From positions 113,516,168 through 113,580,167 of the forward strand of contig CM028379.1 in NCBI GenBank assembly GCA_013146195.2: 64,000 nucleotides of DNA, read 5' to 3'. The notes under the pieces are model-generated. The model searched no databases and was not told the origin of the DNA. It was given only the letters and a program-made list of their open reading frames with translations. This document shows positions 9,638-22,347 of the stretch, piece after piece; position 1 is the stretch's first letter, and each line of letters opens with the position of its first letter. The translations under genes were made by a program, and so were the position numbers. Source of the DNA: Codonopsis lanceolata. Taxonomy: Eukaryota > Streptophyta > Magnoliopsida > Asterales > Campanulaceae.

Positions 9638-12140
9638 GATGTTGGAAAATACAATTAATTCACCTCTAAATAATACAAATCATTAATGTAATAAATGAAA
9701 TATTAATCTTTAATTTTTGATCCAATGAATAATAGTAATAGTAATCATCAATAATTTGTGAGACAAAGTAATAATTGAAAATATATAAACAAGAATTGGG
9801 ATAACCCTAAGGCCATGGTTAACTCAAAGTTGGATCTTCACTTGCAATGGTGATTTTTAGTAGAATCAAAATCAAGTCTTATTTGATTTACTTTGATTTA
9901 TATCAATTTAAGATATAAATTAAAACCAAATTATACATCCATTTTTTTTTATCTCCTTTTTGACATTTTAGCAATTCAAAAAATGTTTTATTTTCTTTAT
10001 TTTTTATAAAAAAATATACATTTTTTTTTAATAAATAGAGACTTGGTTTGCTTCATTGAGACACCAAATTGATTTTCATTTTTTTAATATAAAGATGATG
10101 GAGTATTTAAAAGTATTAGAATTTGTTACACTGTTTGAAGACGGTTTTTATTTTGAATCAAATAAATATCAAATGAATTAATGTATTGATTATTAATGAG
10201 TTGTGTTTGATCCGATGAAATTGATAAAATTAACTCGGAGTAACATTTATGACACCAAATAGCAATTAATGGTACGAGCAATGGCATACAGGGAAGCAAA
10301 AGAAGACAAACAATCAAATTCAAGGAATTTAAAAATCAAAATGAAATATTGTTAGGTTAGATAATATCAAGGAAGCAAAATGGCAGTAGTGTATATACTT
10401 AAAGGATGAGATGATGCAACTGCAACACGTGTAAACATCTTGTTATTCTTAGACACACACGCGTTTCCGCATGATTACTACCTCCTCCTACCTTTTTCTT
10501 TTTCCAGTGTTTTGTTGCCGCATCTCTCTCTCTCTCTCTCCACTTGCTCACTTTACATTTTTGCCCTTCTAGTTCTATACTTTGACATTGTAATGTCCAG
10601 CTGAGCATATCAGCTATTTTGGGACTGCTACGCAGCCACGGCCCTCCACACTGGCTATTTACTTATTTTCAAAAAAAATTAATCGTTTTACACTCTTGAA
10701 TTTTAATGATACTGGAAAAAAAAAGTATTTTATGCATTGCAAAACTAAAAATTATGCATCATTTATTCATCGCGATACAAGAAATGAAATATCTTTTTTT
10801 AGTTATGAAAAAAATAATATAAGAAATATAAAACGGTTGAAACTTATTCAGAGAAAATCAGCCTGAATTTCTTCTTGTATTAAAAGATCATCATCATTCA
10901 AAGTTTTAGGTTCCGTTTTAATGGGTTTATGCGTAACTTAAAACGTATGAAATAATTAAGATACAATTTAACCGTAATTCAAATAGTTGAATACGACTCC
11001 CATTGCCTACAATATTAGTCCCTTTTTGACTTCTTTTTTTCATTAAAATTGTGCATATTCTTACGAAGTATCAAAAATTATTATTAATTGTATTGTTAAT
11101 TATAATTAATGATTGAAATTTTAATATCTAAGGCGTACATGATGAATATAAATTCTTAAAATAATGCTCTCTATATCAAAAAATTATTGTCTTATTTGTC
11201 TTTTTTTTTTTTTAGTTTAACAAAGTATTTTTCAAATAAAAATCTGACACATATTTTTAAAATTTGTTAAAAATCATAAAACATGTAATAACACATAAAA
11301 TTTAAATATATACGTCATTGTATGATGAGATTGTGTTGGAAAACAAATATCGTAATATAGTATCCATCAAAATTCAAATGTGAAAGTTCTAGCCTCTAAA
11401 TCTAGCCCTCACATAAATTGTGCCACTCAAAATTGTGGTCACATGAAAACACATATACTTCAAGCTAGTACTCCATCAAAACGTACGGCTAGCTGTATCA
11501 ATTTGGGGTTGGGGTAGTCCATAAATATTTTATTTATTTATCTAGAGAGCTAAAGCCGAATCTTGGGTAAAGAGTCTTCGTTCAAATTAAAAGTGAAATT
11601 TTTAAAGAAAATTACACTTTTAATAACTCATTAGTAATAAAATAATATTTTTATGCCTTAATTTTTGAAAGTGAACTTTTAAGTGAAACATCTCAAAATC
11701 AAATAGTGGATTCTTTGCCCAGAACCAAAACGGAGGGAGAAGAAAAAGTCTTCTGTATAATCTTAATTTTTTATATATTTTATTCTATTTATACTAGTAT
11801 ATAGTTATTTTAAATTGGAATACTAAAAAAGTAGATATAAATTTATTTTGTATGACATGTTAGATAAACATAAGGTTTTTCAAGTAAAAGAAAGTATAAT
11901 GGAATTTAATCAATTTATAGCTCAAATTTTGAAATGTTGCTATATGTTTGATTTGCCACACAAACTTTAAGTAAATATATTCATATATTAGTGAAGCCCA
12001 TAAATTGAAGTAAAATCAAATCGAGGATAAATATAACATTTGAAAAAAGAAAGATTAGAAAGTTGATACTTTTGTTTTGAGGTTCTTGGGGATGAAATAT
12101 TGGAACAAAGTTTAATAAGCAGGGATAGAACCGTCAATCG
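9638..12140. other. AT-rich intergenic region, no gene seen
   Basis: Contains poly-T runs, a CT microsatellite near 10525-10541 and short open frames without recognisable proteins. It serves as upstream flank of the PQ-loop gene. Confidence 0.5.
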
Positions 12141-12150
12141 GTGATTTCTC

Positions 12151-12162
12151 ACACATATAAAG
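12151..12162 (+). promoter_or_regulatory. Candidate TATA box of the PQ-loop gene
   Basis: cacatataaagc lies ~130 bp before the ATG. The leader between them is pyrimidine/GA-rich and ends in gagagagagagag directly before the start codon (12274-12287), common in plant 5' leaders. Confidence 0.45.
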
Positions 12163-12287
12163 CTTTGCTTTCAGGTTCACCGTTCACCGACTTATTCCCA
12201 GACGGCCAGACATTTCAGGTTTTTGCTGTATTGTATTGTTCAGAAAAGAAATCACTCGGACACTCTTCCTATTAGAGAGAGAGAGAG

Positions 12288-15200
12288 ATGAAGTATTTTT
12301 GGGAGAATTATTCAGGAGCAGTGTCATATTGCATAAAGGAGAAGAAGCCATGTGTTGGGTGGGTTGACAAGTACTTCAAAGATTGTTTATGCAATCTTAG
12401 AGATGAATTCTCATTTGGTTTGGGTATTGCTAGCCTTATATGTTGGGGAGTTGCTGAAATCCCACAAATTGTTACCAACTTTCGCTCCAAGTCCTCCCAT
12501 GGCGTCTCCCTTGTCTTTCTCCTTACTTGGATTGCTGGGTTCGTCATCCAATTTTACTCTCTTTATTCATTCCTCCATTTTAGTAATTTGCAGGGACCGA
12601 CCTAAATGCTAATTTATTCATTTCATATTTCATATTCATACAATGCTGCAGTGATATTTTCAATCTAGTCGGTTGCCTTCTCGAACCTGCAACTGTAAGC
12701 TTCTCGATTACTCCTTCTTATCCTTGCTGTTCATTTGATTTGATGAATGATGATGCGCAATAACGGTCGTTATAGTTCATAAGTATCATCTTTTTTTGGT
12801 TGTTGTCTTGTTGATGCAGTTGCCAACTCAGTACTACACGGCTCTGGTAATACACCCACACCCACCCTTTCTTTTTGATAACAATTTCGAAATTAGTTTA
12901 CGGCAACATTTTTAAATTCATACATGTTTGTTTACGGATGTAACGATGTCGTGATTTGTGAATATTATTTTTAACAGCTCTACACAGTGAGTACTGTAAT
13001 ATTAGTGGGGCAGAGCTTATATTACGATCACATATATTCATGTTGGAAAACTCGCCAAGCTCATCCTAAGGTATATTCTTTTCCATTAAATTCGATCCTC
13101 ATGTATATTCTGTATCCCCTCGGAGTTCATTGATACTAAACATTATTCTTTTGTTTAAGCCTTTTCTCTAAAATAGGAGTAATTGAAATAGAAACACTAC
13201 ATATCTTGCAGGCGGAAGAATTCAAAAACCCATTAACACGGAACCTAGTTATGGATTCAAGCATTCCAATACCTGAAAATGGCACAGCTACAGCATCCCC
13301 ACGAAAAGAGTTCTATTACACGTCCGTCTATATCTATCTAATTCTTACATATTTGTCTTTTCCTGTTGCCTGTACACAACAATAATATCACAACTTGATA
13401 TTCAAATTATAGTATTGTTAAAGTTGGTAAAGAAAGTTTTGTTGTTGTTGTTATTAACATGTGCAGATCAGCAAGATCATTGGCCGGCAGTGCAACCCCA
13501 CCGATTCGATCTTATCTATATACAACAAGAAGTGGTCCACCTTCAGCAATGGGCCATGACAATGATTCCTCCTCTGAGGATGAGTCCACTCCAGTAATCT
13601 CAAACAAATCTGTTACTCAGCCTAAGCCTATCCCACGTTCGGTACTCCATCCCTCCTTTTGGACTCATTACTTGCATCAAACTTGCTCAACTTTTTAATT
13701 CCTTATAAATATTAGTTGTTTGACATCAACAGGAAATTCTTCTTACCTTTCCATTTGTTTATATTACTGTTGCAGTGGCACCTGTTTAACTTATTTGAAA
13801 AGTGAAGTAATCAGACAAGCTAACTGCACAAACATTTGAATACTACTTAACCTTCAATCTCATCGTGTCATCTCACGCATTCAAAGTGGAAATGTTGATG
13901 TCAATCATCACCAATTTCGAAATAATAAATGCATTAATGTTGGCAGTGTTGTCAAAACAATGAGTATGTCCTCCCACGAATGTTGTCTTCTACTGCAAGT
14001 TGATGGATTCATCTCAGAGTAATATTATAGTAATCCATAACGATGTAGCTAGGAAGTAGTGATGGAATAATGTCACTGAGTCACTCTTTTGAATTTGTAC
14101 AATCAATATGGCGGGTTTAATTTGTTCTATTATCTTCATAAAGTAGTAATGTGATGCTACGTTTGTGCGTGGCAGGTTGCCTTTGGAGCGTTCCTTGCTA
14201 GCTCGCTCAATATGCCTAAAGGATCTAAGGCGTTGACACAAGTGTACATTGCTTATAGTGGGAGGAAACTACTTCAAGTATCATACTGAAATACTTTGTC
14301 ACATTGATATTACGTTGTTGCATTTTCCTAGTTATCTCACTGCCCTTGAATAAAATAATTTGAAAAAAATTGCAGGAACACGGTGGAGGAAGTGATGTGT
14401 ATGGGCAATGGTTAGGATGGATGATGACTGCTATTTACATGGGTGGCCGAATCCCTCAAATCGTCTTAAATGTACGTCTCTGAGTTGTCCACTTCTGATT
14501 GTAACTAGTTTTACCCCGTGCGTTTAAACACACGGACAAATGTATTTTTATTTAAATTAAATTTATGTAAAACAAAAAAGAAACACAAAATTAAAAGAAT
14601 AGAGAAAAAATAATGCTAGAAGAAAAGAAAAAAAACTACTACATGTGTGTTTAAGTGTACGTTGGTTTTAAGTTTATTTTTTTTACTCACTACTTATTAC
14701 CAATTTAACAAAGAAACATTTGTGTGTGTTCACATTTTAATATTTAACTACTTAAAAAGTAATAATCTTGTTTTGAGGATACGCCCATATAACATTTAGG
14801 CATTTGATGGTTGAAATTGAATTTAAATTCTTATCAATTGACATAAGTATTTTTATAGGAGTTTTTTTTTTTTTGTTTTTTATGATGTTAATTTCTATCT
14901 CGTATTAGAGATTGATGTCAATACGACAATTTTGATGATGATGCAGCCTGCAAAGCCTACTCCATGCATTATGTTGTTCTTCTTAGGATGGTTTCGTGCG
15001 TGTGTTATATGCAAAGGAAAGTAAAAGATTCAAATAGCACAGTCCTTAGATCCAAATAGCACATTCCATAGACTTCTATTTTCAAGGTTGGGTTCTCGGT
15101 TCACAAAGCATATATAGGATATACAATAATTCATGTTGCAAGTTCCAATGAGCTATTTAATTTCTCTATCATTTAATTATAAAATTTATTAAATATTTGT

Positions 15201-16056
15201 TGTAAATGGGGGTTCTATTTTAGGAAAGCAATTTTGGTGGGATTTTACTATTTTTAGACTACCCTGGTTTTATATATATAAAATGTGCATGAGTTGATCC
15301 TTGGTGTGCCTTTATTCCAAATCATAATACATCTCTACTTGCGCGTTGCTAATATGTTTATTGGTTCTGTATAATGAACAGATTAAAAGAGGGAGTGTTG
15401 AGGTGATGCTCTTGCCTTTTCCCTGATCATGTATAGTAGTTTTTGATTCATAACATGGTCAATTTAATGCCTCGTTTTGTATTTATGTTTAGGGTTTGAA
15501 TCCTCTAATGTTCATCTTTGCTCTCATTGCAAATGCCACCTATGTTGGAAGGTGCTTTCTCTCCCTCTCTCTCTCTCTCTCCACAAAATGAAAACAGACT
15601 GCTCCAATGCTGACGTAAATTGCTCTAATGAATGCAGCATTTTGGTAAGAAGCACCGAATGGGAGAAAATCAGAGCCAACTTGCCTTGGCTGCTTGATGC
15701 CGTTGCCTGTGTGGTGCTTGATGGATTTGTATCCTCTTTGCGTTATCTTTTCGCCCATGCTTAGGGCTAGCTTGTCTTGCTATCATTCTTTAATTTTCTG
15801 CTGCAATACTCATAAGCTCTTTTTTTTTTTGGGTAGAACTCATAAGCTCTAATGGCAATTTAGTAAGAGTAACGTTTAGTTTTAGTATTAAAGTGAGAAT
15901 CAACTAACAATTCAACATGGTTGGCCTTAACAAACATATTTGTTATAGATCATATCGCAGTATATCTACTACAGATATCTTCGAAAAAGAAGTTCAAGTC
16001 GCGATCATGATCACTATGGAGACTACTCTGAAGCAAGTAAAACTTTTGTTTCTTGA
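12288..16056 (+). CDS. PQ-loop repeat membrane protein, vacuolar cationic amino-acid transporter-like
   Basis: Twelve exons keep frame across every GT..AG border: 12288-12538, 12652-12694, 12820-12846, 12978-13070, 13212-13321, 13467-13641, 14176-14277, 14376-14471, 15382-15402, 15493-15551, 15638-15728 and 15949-16056. The product is 391 aa. Two PQ-loops are visible: EIPQIVTNFRSKSSHGVSL (Pro59-Gln60) and RIPQIVLNIKRGSVEGLNP (Pro294-Gln295), each in a three-helix bundle, with a hydrophilic serine-rich stretch of ~100 residues between the bundles (exons 5-6). Seven membrane segments are expected. The family (yeast Ypq1, animal PQLC2) exports lysine/arginine-type amino acids across the vacuole or lysosome membrane; substrate and location here are inferred from the family. 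Start chosen because CNLRDEFSFGLGIASLICWG follows at the usual distance. Exons 3 (27 bp) and 9 (21 bp) are microexons. No lesion found; the only apparently intact host gene in the window. Confidence 0.93.
15562..15582. repeat. CT microsatellite in intron 10 of the PQ-loop gene
   Basis: ctccctctctctctctctctcc immediately after the exon 10 donor. Confidence 0.85.
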
Positions 16057-16500
16057 TTGACTGCTGACTGAAGAGTTTGAGATGAGCCCAAATGATTGAT
16101 TGTCTGGGAGGCTGGAGTTTAACCGTTGTCAGCACCTTAGCTCTAATCAATATGAGTTTACCTAACCTTGATTTGTTCGTTATAGATAGATTTTCTGTTG
16201 ACATGAAAGTGGAGAAAAATGGTAAATTCCTGAATTGTAGAACTGAATTTGATGATTGCTAGCTTTATGATTGGAAACCAAACGAAGGGATCTCCTTGTC
16301 AAATTGTGTTTGATGTGTGTTTTCATGGATTACATACAACACTTTTCTAGTGAGGTTTGAACACTAGGCTTCTCCGTTAAGGAAGTGAGCAGTATTTTTT
16401 AGTTTATGTAATTGTAATTCTCTTTCTTGTTTCTATGTTAATAAAAGGTTTCAACCGCTCTAGTCCCTTTTTTTTAATAGAAAAAATGCACTTTTGAAGC
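16057..16500 (+). terminator. 3' untranslated region and possible poly(A) signal
   Basis: Sequence after the stop is not coding. taataaaagg (16439-16448), preceded by T-rich sequence, is a candidate polyadenylation signal about 385 bp after the stop; plant signals are loose, so this is tentative. Confidence 0.35.
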
Positions 16501-16539
16501 GAAAGTATGAGCTTAATAAAATTGAACACGCACACGGTA

Positions 16540-16815
16540 AGCATCGGTTCCTACATCGCGATGCATTTTGAATCACGTTGCATGATTATGTGTATTACGA
16601 TTCATGATATGTGCATCGTAATGTATGATTTTGAAATGCAATGCACGATTCCAAATTGTGTAATTACTGTCATTACTATTTCATAGCGGTGTATCGCGAT
16701 TCAAACTGGTTCATTTATATTTCATAGCGAATGCATTGAAACTCTAAATTAATGCATCGTAAATCCAAATTGACGCATCACGAATCCAAATTGATGCACC
16801 GCGATGCAAATTAGT
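16540..16815. repeat. Clustered degenerate GCATCGCGAT-type words
   Basis: Words such as atcgcgatgcat, gtgcatcgtaatg, gtatcgcgattc, atgcatcgtaaatccaaatt, acgcatcacgaatccaaatt and atgcaccgcgatgc recur, the last three as ~20-bp tandem units (16750-16810). No coding capacity; possibly the end of an unrecognised transposon. Confidence 0.5.
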
Positions 16816-17022
16816 CTCATCTGCTTCTCCAAGGTTGTGATTTTCGAACAATTTAGGATGTATACGTTAGAGTTGTGAAAGAAATGTTAGAGAAAGAAAA
16901 GTTTGAGATGTTGAAAAAGACGGATCTGAGCGTTTTAGGAAGAATATATAAAAGAGATATTTTTCGATTGAAAGAAAAAAAGAGTGATCGGAGCAGTTAA
17001 ATAACAAAAGATATCGGTCATC

Positions 17023-17305
17023 AATTAATTCTTAACAAAAACTTTCGCTGATTTACATTTCTTCTATAGCCTAGCAAGTCATATACCCACATCGGCAGAT
17101 CCTAAACAGTTCAGCGTATTGTTTTCGGGAAAAATAGTTAATTTTGCCTGTGTATTGTAACGAATCTCTATATTTTGCTACCGTACTATTTTTCGAGCGA
17201 AATTATCATTGTATATTTAAAAAGATTTGTAATTTTGTCACTATCCCTAACTATCACTCAATTTCAAACAAAATTAATTTCAATTGTCTCCCGCAAGTTT
17301 TTTTT
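17023..17305. repeat. Left member of a dispersed repeat pair
   Basis: ttcttaacaaaaactttcgc, then ttctatagcctagcaagtc and gcagatcctaaacag at 17029-17110 match 28352-28435 in direct orientation. The block around 17258-17302 (ctaactatcactcaattt, aatttcaattgtctcc) matches 28190-28245 in inverted orientation. The pair brackets the Sirevirus remnant. Confidence 0.5.
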
Positions 17306-17522
17306 TAGTTGGAAGATCTTAATCATTGTTGATGTTAAAGATAGATGATTTTTTAGTTTTAAAATTATAAAGGGTTCATTTTTTTCTTTAAAGGGCTGAA
17401 AAAAGATATTTTATAAACAAAAAAAGAATTAATAAATGAAATATAAACATACAAAAAGGAAGACAAGATATATTGTCAGAATTAAAAAAAATAAGAGAAC
17501 AATATTTAAATTAATTAATATA

Positions 17523-18577
17523 TGTAAGTCCAGTAGGCAACAAACAAGGCTAGAGGGGGGGTGAATAGTCTTTTAAAACTTTGAGGGTTGATTTGTAAAA
17601 CTTGTAAAGTTGGCAGCGGAAAATTTGTTTTATCTGTCAGCTGATCTTGATCAGCTGGCTGATACTTTTAAAATCCCTTGTGCTAATGAAAGTTGGTCAG
17701 CTGGCTGACACAACAGTTTTCAAAAGAGGTTGGCTTATAAGGTAGATCACTGTATATAGAGAAGAAACTGAAAAACAATTTAGTAGAACAAATAAGTAAA
17801 CAATTATGTTAGTAACTGGCTGACACTTAATCAGTTAAAAGAACTTCTTAAGTGTTAAGTCAGTTGACAAGAGTATAAGTAGTGGCTGACAAATCAATTG
17901 AAGTGGTTCACAGTAAAACTGCTACGTCCACTACCAAGTTGGTCAGACTTGGATTTTTGAAGTGCACTAATTTTATTAAAAATCTAGTTGATCTCTAATG
18001 GATCAGTGTACAACAAAAGACCAGTGTTTTATGAAGAATGATTGAGAAACAATCAAACTCGTGAGACAAACTAACTGATTTCAAAATGATATGAAAAGGA
18101 TCATTCAGTGTTTGTCTAAACAATAACTAGAGAGAAGTATACAAGAAAGATTATCTAGTTATGGTTTTAAGAAGACTAAGGCACAAAGAGAATTTCTTGA
18201 GAATATAAGGCTTCAGACTTCTATATGTATTCAAAAATGCTTCCAGTTGGTATTTATAGATGATCTTCAAGAGTAACCCATTAGAAACACATTTGAATTT
18301 GAGATTGTGTTTGGCAGAGTATATATCTTCACAAGATCACAAAAGATCTTGTGAAGGAATATTTAACAGAGTATCTACCAAAAACATAAAATGAGAAAGT
18401 GTCAGTACAAGTATTAGTTCAATCAAATAAGGAAAGCAAGCTGACACTTAAAACGTTATGGTTAGACGAACAAGTAACTGACAAACAATTACAAGCTGAC
18501 CAAAATATTTTTAAGCGTTTGACTAACAATCAAGTGGAATGATTTTAAGCAAATTTAATTTAATCCAAGATTCAACA
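17523..18577 (-). repeat. 3' LTR of the Sirevirus-like element (~1.05 kb)
   Basis: Read on the minus strand it starts TGTTGAATCTTGG right after the polypurine tract and ends ..GGACTTACA; on the plus strand it starts TGTAAGTCC and ends CAACA. It contains ctagagggggggtgaatag (17550-17568), a block common near the ends of such LTRs, and several tcagctggctga words (17651-17662, 17696-17709). The left boundary is inferred from TG..CA. Confidence 0.75.
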
Positions 18578-18592
18578 ATCTCCTCATATTTG
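18578..18592 (-). promoter_or_regulatory. Polypurine tract of the Sirevirus-like element
   Basis: Minus strand reads caaatatgaggagat directly before TGTTGAATC. This is the usual plant Copia arrangement for plus-strand priming. Confidence 0.75.
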
Positions 18593-18771
18593 CTTAAAAC
18601 CATTCACTTGAAAGCAGAAAGCCAAAAGTCCTTAAGTTCCTGCAAAAGAGATGTTAGTACAGCAAGCAGATAACATATGAAGGAAAGTAGCTGGAAATTA
18701 AAAGTAGGTAATTGTAAGCTACAAGTAAAACAGAAGTTCTAAATCGTTCAAAGTTTGAGAGAGTAAGAGAT

Positions 18772-21700
18772 TCAGTTTGCTGATGTGGATCCTTCAGTTG
18801 GCTTTTCTACTTGAGCTGCAACTGATGGACCAACTTCAGCTTCAGCTTCCGGTGCTTTGTCAGTAGCAGCTTCATTTCCATCATCTTGTTCAGCTTGTTT
18901 TCCAGCTTCAGCTTCAGTTTCTTGTTCTGCTTGATGATCGCTTTTTTTCCTTGTCGCTTCGGATGTTCAGGTGCTTTGTCGCTTCATTTCCATCATCTTG
19001 TTCAGTTTTCCGCTTTTTCTTGTTAGCTTGATGATCGGCTTGTCTCTTTTCCTTGTTAGCTTCTTGGATGTTCTGCTTTGTCCCTTCATTTCCATCTTGT
19101 TCTTGTTTTCCTTGAGCTTGTGATGATTACTCTCTTTTCCTTGTCGCCAAGATTCATCGGCCGATTAGGCATAAGTTTCAAACGCTGCCTAAGTATTATA
19201 TTTTCATCCAGATAAGTATCAGCCCTTGCTTTCTGCTTCCTCTCCTCCTGAATGGTTTGAAGCGAGCCAAAGATTGAAAGCCCTGTTGGCCCATTCTTGT
19301 TGATAGAGCAGTATGGTCCTCCAGTCATCCATATGAGCTTCGCGAGGAGCACCAACAGCAATGGCAGCTTGTACTTCCATGGTGATGATTTTGTTAAGGT
19401 TGGGAAGTAGAGATGCAACTTGCTGTTGAAGGGTGGCAAGTTGATTGGTGTGATGAGTATAAGATGATTTCATCTGAAGATGATGAACATAGAGGAGGTC
19501 TAGCTTGGCTGACAGAGAGAGAGAGATCCGGGTGGAGTAGGTTCTGGAGCAGGTGGCTGAGAGGGTCCAAGATCACTTGAGAATAGCTGAAAGGTGTGAA
19601 TGTTAGCATCCTCAGGGCCAGGAGGAAAGAAGACATCCATAGGGTAGGCTGGGACTTGGGCTTCAGGTTCAGGCACAAGTGCAGGTTCAGGGACATGCAT
19701 GTCTTCAGGAAAAACAATTTTGGTGCCTAGTGGGTGAAGTAGAGCTTTGGAGATGAGTTGTCTTTGTTTTCTGGCCTTTCTACAGGCTAGTTGTGAAGGA
19801 CTGAGAAGAGACTCATCTTCAGAAGTTGATTAAGAAGAATCAGATGAGGAGTCAACAGAGGATTGATCCACTGATTCCTCAGAAGATGGATGATCAGAGG
19901 CATCATCTGAAGAAGGACCAGGTTGGGTAGGTTTGTGAATAGTTAGGGGAATGACAGATAGAGGGAGAGAGGTATGAAGAGATAGATCAGGCATGATAAT
20001 TAGAGGGGAGGCCTGGTCGGGATGAGAAGGTATGTCAGTTTCTAGAGGAGTAGGAGAAGCAGCTACAGTGTCAGCTGAAGAGGGAATGGTGGCAGCTGAA
20101 GGATCAGCTGGAGGAATAGGAGTAGCTGACACTGGTAGGATTGGTTGAGGAACAGTATCAGGCAAAGGGGGAATAGGAATGAGAGGAATGACTGACACAA
20201 CTGGGGCTGTAGTGGGTACGGCTGACACCATTGGGGCAGATACTGGAGTGACTGACACAGGAATAACTGATATAGTAATAGATGAGGGGGTAACTGATAC
20301 TGGAATGGCTGAAGTTGGAGTTACTGACACGGGAATAGGTGACACAGGGATTGATGTTGGTGGAACTGATACTGGAATATTTGGTGTAGAGCGAGGAACA
20401 GTGACTAGGAGAATTGAGGTGGAGGCTTCAACAGTGGGAGTGAATGAAGGTAGAGAGATGGGTTGTAGAGTGCAGGTGAAAGGTGGTGTTGGGTCAGCTG
20501 AGGTAGAGACTAGCAAAGCTGTGGATAAGACAACAAATGGGACTGAAGATGGTATTATATGAGGGATGGTAGGGATGGATTCAGAGATTAAGGGGGCAGG
20601 ATGATTAGATAATGCATCTGGGAAAACTGTACTCAAAGAAGCTCCTCCTGGCATGGAGGCCATCTGTCTGTGTAATTCTATATAGGCTTGATTTTCATCA
20701 TTTACTGCATCTTGGACATATTTATTTGTAGCCCTTTGGATTCTGGCTAGCTTGGCTGGCTCTACAGAAGGTTGTTCCCAGTCCTGGTTTACTTCATCAT
20801 CTTCAGGCAGGGCAAGTCTGCCTACAAGGAAGGGATCATTGTGGGGAAGAGCTGGTAGTTCATGCACCTTGTTGTATATGGTCCAAGCTAAGAATATGAG
20901 CTCATCTTGAACAAATCTATCATTTGAAAGATAGAATCTATTCCAGAGCAGTGGTAGAGGATCAAAGTATTTGCCATAATTGGCCACAAGGTCTTCTTGA
21001 CTGAGGTTGGGGGTGACAGGATACAAGACATAAAGGTCTTCTATTAAGATTATGGTCAATGTACTTTATAGGATTGACAGGGGGTTTTTCAGATTTCTTC
21101 TCCTCGTGGAAAGAAAGGAGAAATTGAACAAAGTATGGTAGATGATCTATTGGGAATACCCAGTTAGGAGGAATGGGAACTGGATTGGCCTGGTAATAGG
21201 AGTGTCTAGGATGGAAAGTTGGATTCCTAATAAGTGGGAAGAACTTGATTGGAGCAATGTTGGGAGACCTAGGATTGCAGGGGGGAGAGACTGGTATAGG
21301 ATCAATGATAGGGACAGAAGGAGTTGGGGAAAAAGGAACAAATGTACCTGGATTTAATTCAGGATTCCTTCTTTGTCTCTTTAGAGCAGTGTCAGCTGCT
21401 AATGTCAGTCTTATCCTTCTAGTTTGCCTTCTTTCTAGTACATCAACTGGCTGACCAACATTAGCTGTTTGAGCATCCTCAGCTGGCTGACCAATATCAG
21501 GTTGCTGAGCATTGTCAGCTGGCTGACTATATGAAATAGCCGTAAGAGCTTGGGTCCTTGTTCTTTGAGGTCTTCTATTTGGCTGGGCTGTGGACACTTC
21601 TTGACCAAAACGACTTGAAACATTGGCCCTCCTGATGTCAGCTGCAACATATTTCTTTACTTTAACAGCTTCCAGGTCACCAATTTTGATGAGTTGATGC

Positions 21701-22347
21701 TGGAGAGCTGGGAGAGAACGAAGAAATTGATTGATGATCAGATGGTGGGTAAGCCTAGGGTTTTTAGTAGCCATATTTTCCTTGTACTTGGCTATATTCA
21801 CCTTTACACACTCAACTAGAACTGCACCCCAGTTCATCTCACAATTTTCAACAACGGCTTCCGTGAGAAATAGTTGGCCTTCCGTAATCTTGTCATGCCC
21901 CCCAGATTTGATAATAAGGCATTTATCCAGAACATTAGCCAGAGTGTAATGAAGTGGGGCAAAACGATGCTTGTGCCTGTCAAAGGCAAGTTCAACTGGT
22001 ACTTCACCTCTCATAGTAATCCACCCTGCTCGTTGAGTTTCGTCTGGAATGGTATAAGTAGTTGAACCATCGTCATAGAGATTTGGGAAGGCAGCTGTGA
22101 TGGATTCTGAGTCAAAAACAATTGGGACTCCTCTGATAGTGCCGGTGAGAGAGAAAGGGTCGGCTGGGTTTTCCTCCATACCCATGAAGAACTCTTCAGT
22201 CAGCTGGCAACTGTAAGTGCGAATGTTGAAGGAGAGAAGAGGCATAAACCCAGATGCAGTAACAAGATGAATTAGTTCAAGCCCTAATGGTTCTTCATTC
22301 AGTGAGGCGACATCCAGAAGACATCCGATTGCTATGTTAGCAGCCAT
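18772..22347 (-). pseudogene. Sirevirus env-like ORF, broken
   Basis: Starts at an ATG at 22347 (MAANIAIGCLLDVASLNEEP). The N-terminal ~300 residues form a folded-looking domain (LTGTIRGVPIVFDSESITAA, WGAVLVECVKVNIAKYK, HHLIINQFLRSLPALQHQL) like the putative plant transposon protein domain found in Sirevirus env-like ORFs. A linker with QPADN/QPAD repeats follows, then a long Ser/Thr/Pro-rich stretch (20080-20560) and a charged Lys/Glu-rich tail ending at a TGA at 18774-18772. Lesions: a frame change near 21040-21060, a TAA at about 19830 and at least one more frame change near 19480-19500. The molecular role of these proteins is not established. The tail contains a ~105-bp tandem repeat. Confidence 0.7.
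18858..19146 (-). repeat. ~105-bp tandem repeat in the env-like tail, three copies
   Basis: Copies at 18858-18969, 18970-19073 and 19074-19146 share gctttgtc, gcttcatttccatcatcttg, tgatgatcg and tttttccttgt. Read on the minus strand they encode Lys/Glu/Gln-rich segments. Confidence 0.7.

Noticed and set aside
20179..20562. Plus-strand open frame rich in Asp, Thr and Gly
   Set aside because: Antisense shadow of the Ser/Thr/Pro-rich part of the env-like ORF.
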